Shown: positions 23,433 through 26,086 of the stretch, one piece after another
Position numbering within the stretch: position 1 is the first letter of the stretch
Layout of the letters: each line of letters starts with the position of its first letter
Assembly: GCA_000435075.1 (NCBI GenBank)
Contig: FR890592.1
Span: forward strand, 1 to 26,086
DNA from: Bacteroides sp. CAG:770
GTDB lineage: Bacteria; Bacteroidota; Bacteroidia; Bacteroidales; UBA932
Length of the DNA: 26,086 nt
Reading direction: 5' to 3'
Translations under genes and position numbers: made by a program
The notes under the pieces: model-generated
Database searches by the model: none
Seen by the model: the letters and a program-made list of their open reading frames with translations, nothing else
Told to the model about the DNA's origin: nothing

Positions 23433-25907
23433 ATGAAAAAGACAATAATTCTTGCAGCTGTGGCTGCGGCAGCCGTGTCCTGCAACATTGACACAACTGT
23501 TTCAGAGAACTCGTTGAGGGCTCCGGCCTATCCTCTCGTTACCATCGACCCTTATACGAGTGCGTGGTCGATGACCAACGAACTTTATGGCTCGTCAGTC
23601 TGCCATTGGACAGGAAAGGAATTTCCGCTGATAGGTGCCTTGAAAGTGGACGGTGAAGTCTATCGTTTCATGGGCATCGAGGATTCCGACCTGCTGACAT
23701 TGGCTCCGGTTGCCCAAGAAGGGGACTGGACCGGAAGATATACTGAAAGTGAGCCTGCAGGAGACTGGACCTCGGAATCTTACAGCGACGCTTCATGGAA
23801 AGTCGGCCAGGGAGCATTCGGAACTGACGACGATACTTATGCCAAGACCCTTTGGGAGTCCAGATATATCTGGGTGAGGAGGGAAATCGAGATCAATGAT
23901 GATTTCTCGGGACGTCAGCTCTACCTGTATTACAGCAATGATGACCATGCCGTATTTTATGTCAATGGCGTGAAGATTCTGGATACAGGCAACAACTGTA
24001 ACCATGACGCCCTGTATCCGTTGGGCGCAGATGCTGTGGCTGCACTCAAGCCGGGACGCAATGTCCTGTCGGCCAGCTGCGAAAATACAGGCGGCCTGGC
24101 TATCATTGACTTCGGCCTGAAAATGCCTTCAGAGCCTGTGAGCGTCCTTTCCAAGACCGCCGTACAGAAGTCAGCTGATGTGCAGGCTACCCAGACTCAT
24201 TATCTCTTTACCTGCGGCCCGGTGGACTTGAAACTGACCTTCTCCGCTCCGCTTTTCCTCGATGACTTGGATCTGGTGAGCCGTCCGGTGAACTATATCT
24301 CTTATGAGGCTGTCTCCAATGACGGTAACAAACATGATGTGGGCATCTATTTCGAGGCATCACCAAGATGGGCTTCTGACAAGAACTGGCAGGAAACCAT
24401 CTCCGAGACTTACACAAAGGACGATCTTGTCTATCTGAAAGCGGGCACCAAGTCTCAGGAGATTCTTGCGAAGAAAGGCGAGGACCTGAGAATCGACTGG
24501 GGATACTTCTATCTTGCTGCGGATGCTGACAAGATGGACGCGGGAGTCGGCAAGGCTATTGACTTGAGAAACTGTTTCAAGGAAGGAGGCCGTCTCTCTG
24601 AAATCGGCGTGAAAGGCGAGAATTCGGAAGGAAGATTGTCAATGTCGAGAGACCATGGCAAGGCAAAGACCGCTGCCGGTTCTGTGATGATAGGCTATGA
24701 TGATATCTGTTCGATTCAGTATTTTGGTGAAAATCTGAGGCCTTACTGGAATGCCGACGGAAAATCCTCTATAGAGGAGCAGTTTGCAAAGGCTCGTAAG
24801 GAAGAGCCTGCATTGATTGCCCGCTGCTATGATTTCGACAGGAAACTCATGCGTGAAGCAGAGAAAGCCGGAGGACGTGACTATGCCGAGCTTTGCGCTC
24901 TTGCATATCGTCAGGCTATACATGCCCATAAACTCGTGAAAGCTCCGAACGGGGACCTGCTCTGGCTGTCGAAGGAGAACAACAGCAACGGCTCCATCGG
25001 AACAGTCGATGTTACATATCCTTCAGCGCCTCTGTTCCTGCTGTATAACCCGGCTTTGGCAGAAGGCCTCATGAACCATATCTATTATTACAGTGAGAGC
25101 GGCAAGTGGACCAAGCCTTTCCCTGCCCATGATGTAGGAACCTATCCTATCGCCAACGGTCAGACCTATGGCGGTGACATGCCTGTCGAGGAGGCAGGAA
25201 ACATGCTTTCTCTTACGGCTGCAGTCTGCCATTATTCCGGCAATACCGAATATGCCGCAAAGCATTGGGAGACAATGACCACATGGACCAAATATCTGGA
25301 GCAGTTCGGCCTGGACCCTGAGAATCAGCTCTGTACGGATGACTTTGCCGGACATTTCGCCCACAATGCGAATCTTTCTGTCAAGGCCATCCTCGGTATC
25401 GCGTCATACGGATATATGGCTGACATGCTCGGTAAGAAAGATGTCGCTGAAGAGTATCTCGGAAAGGCCCGCAAACTTGCTGGGGAATGGGTGAAAATGG
25501 CTGACGACGGTGACCATTACCGTCTTACATTCGACAAGGCCGGCACCTGGAGCCAGAAGTATAATCTTGTATGGGACAAACTCCTCGGCCTCAATATCTT
25601 CCCTGATTCTGTCAGACAGAAGGAAATCGGATATTATCTTTCCAAGATGAATGTTTACGGACTTCCTCTTGACAGCCGTGAGACCTATACCAAGACTGAC
25701 TGGATTATCTGGACAGCTACCATGGCTGATTCGGAGAAAGATTTCCAGTCTTTCGTGGCGCCTGTCCACAAATTCATGAACGAGACAGTGGACCGCGTAC
25801 CTATGTCAGACTGGGTATTTACGGACAAGCCTAACTACAGAGGATTCAAGGCGCGTTCTGTGGTTGGAGGATACTTCATCAAAATGCTTGAAAACAATGA
25901 AAAATAA
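23433..25907 (+). CDS. DUF4964/DUF5127/DUF4965 'glutaminase A-like' lipoprotein
   Basis: An 824-residue lipoprotein of the family annotated as glutaminase A-like. The start at 23433 gives MKKTIILAAVAAAAVSC with Cys17; the ATG at 23409 would overlap the preceding gene. DUF4964 is recognisable near the N-terminus (LRAPAYPLVTIDPYTSAWSM). A galactose-binding-like insertion follows (about 80-215: WVRREIEIND, YVNGVKILDTGNN). DUF5127 and DUF4965 come next, then a C-terminal (alpha/alpha)6-like domain with DVTYPSAPLFLLYNPAL, CTDDFAGHFAHNANLS and GTWSQKYNLVWDKLLGL. The 'glutaminase' name comes from a fungal relative and is weakly founded; in PULs a carbohydrate-active role is more plausible. It overlaps the GH92 start by 11 bases. 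Confidence 0.85.
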   Translation: MKKTIILAAVAAAAVSCNIDTTVSENSLRAPAYPLVTIDPYTSAWSMTNELYGSSVCHWTGKEFPLIGALKVDGEVYRFMGIEDSDLLTLAPVAQEGDWTGRYTESEPAGDWTSESYSDASWKVGQGAFGTDDDTYAKTLWESRYIWVRREIEINDDFSGRQLYLYYSNDDHAVFYVNGVKILDTGNNCNHDALYPLGADAVAALKPGRNVLSASCENTGGLAIIDFGLKMPSEPVSVLSKTAVQKSADVQATQTHYLFTCGPVDLKLTFSAPLFLDDLDLVSRPVNYISYEAVSNDGNKHDVGIYFEASPRWASDKNWQETISETYTKDDLVYLKAGTKSQEILAKKGEDLRIDWGYFYLAADADKMDAGVGKAIDLRNCFKEGGRLSEIGVKGENSEGRLSMSRDHGKAKTAAGSVMIGYDDICSIQYFGENLRPYWNADGKSSIEEQFAKARKEEPALIARCYDFDRKLMREAEKAGGRDYAELCALAYRQAIHAHKLVKAPNGDLLWLSKENNSNGSIGTVDVTYPSAPLFLLYNPALAEGLMNHIYYYSESGKWTKPFPAHDVGTYPIANGQTYGGDMPVEEAGNMLSLTAAVCHYSGNTEYAAKHWETMTTWTKYLEQFGLDPENQLCTDDFAGHFAHNANLSVKAILGIASYGYMADMLGKKDVAEEYLGKARKLAGEWVKMADDGDHYRLTFDKAGTWSQKYNLVWDKLLGLNIFPDSVRQKEIGYYLSKMNVYGLPLDSRETYTKTDWIIWTATMADSEKDFQSFVAPVHKFMNETVDRVPMSDWVFTDKPNYRGFKARSVVGGYFIKMLENNEK

Positions 25908-26086
25908 CAGATTACTATCTATTGTCGCCTGTGCTTCGATTGTAGCGTCATGCTGCGGAGAATCTGAGCCTCAGTATGTTGACAATCCTGTGGACTATGT
26001 AAGCACACTTGTCGGTTCAGAGTCCACATTCCAGCTTTCCACCGGCAATACCTACCCTGCAGTGGCAATGCCATGGGGAATGAACT
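25897..26086 (+). CDS. GH92 alpha-mannosidase, N-terminal part (truncated by window end)
   Basis: The frame opens at ATG 25897, overlapping the previous gene's last 11 bases in another frame, and runs 63 codons to the window edge without a stop. The first 20 residues form a lipoprotein signal ending ASIVASCC. The stretch VDYVSTLVGSESTFQLSTGN, followed by TYPAVAMPWGMN, is the highly characteristic N-terminus of GH92 enzymes. GH92 members are calcium-dependent exo-alpha-mannosidases. The catalytic residues lie beyond the window, so linkage specificity cannot be judged. The overlap indicates translational coupling with the upstream gene. Confidence 0.85.
   Translation, partial: MKNNRLLSIVACASIVASCCGESEPQYVDNPVDYVSTLVGSESTFQLSTGNTYPAVAMPWGMN

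Larger units (their letters stand above)
748..24644. repeat. Dispersed octamer TGTCAATG, 22 copies
   Basis: By eye, TGTCAATG occurs on the plus strand starting at 2001, 2586, 2794, 3504, 3542, 5532, 8379, 10492, 10637, 10754, 14566, 16045, 22529, 23256, 23960 and 24637. Its complement CATTGACA starts at 748, 1890, 4439, 6938, 15433 and 23486. About one copy is expected by chance in 26 kb counting both strands. Copies lie in unrelated genes and in the spacer at 3504-3511. Confidence 0.75.

Overview
The window is chromosomal DNA from a member of the Bacteroidota, most likely order Bacteroidales. The evidence is a SusC/SusD pair with several lipoprotein enzymes, a Na+-pumping methylmalonyl-CoA decarboxylase operon of the Bacteroidales type, promoter-like TAnnTTTG elements, and no reliance on Shine-Dalgarno sites. 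Genus cannot be settled from sequence reading alone. No rRNA, tRNA, CRISPR array, transposase or phage gene was found.

Layout. Everything from 1 to about 11.6 kb is on the minus strand; everything from 11.7 kb to the end is on the plus strand. Reading the minus strand in transcription order: a membrane-spanning Kelch/SARP-like regulator (11614-9065) broken by one in-frame TGA; the four-gene methylmalonyl-CoA decarboxylase operon (8921-4785: carboxyltransferase, lamin-tail/OadG fusion, biotin carrier, beta subunit), closed by a hairpin terminator; then a probable operon of a CE2-like SGNH esterase, a small membrane protein, a DPP-IV-like S9 peptidase and pyrF (4654-53), with a hairpin at 1-34 after it.

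The plus strand is one polysaccharide utilisation locus (PUL): a two-domain lipoprotein with carboxypeptidase-regulatory-like repeats, a GH76 endo-alpha-1,6-mannanase, SusC, SusD, a DUF3823 lipoprotein, then (after a perfect rho-independent-type hairpin) an unassigned putative glycoside hydrolase, a DUF4964/DUF4965 'glutaminase A-like' lipoprotein, and the first 63 codons of a GH92 alpha-mannosidase. GH76 plus GH92 points to alpha-mannan (fungal cell-wall mannan or a mannose-rich glycan) as substrate. Surface endo-cleavage, SusCD import and exo-trimming by GH92 would form the pathway. The divergent regulator is the likely controller, and the shared intergenic region carries 10-bp direct repeats with an inverted copy that could be its operator.

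Most notable non-genic signal: the octamer TGTCAATG (or its complement CATTGACA) occurs 22 times by eye in 26 kb, where about one is expected by chance. It falls in both orientations, several reading frames and one intergenic spacer, and is absent from the SusC/SusD core (about 16.05-22.53 kb). Sixteen complete genes end in TAA (15) or TAG (1); none ends in TGA, yet the only gene with an internal TGA is the regulator.
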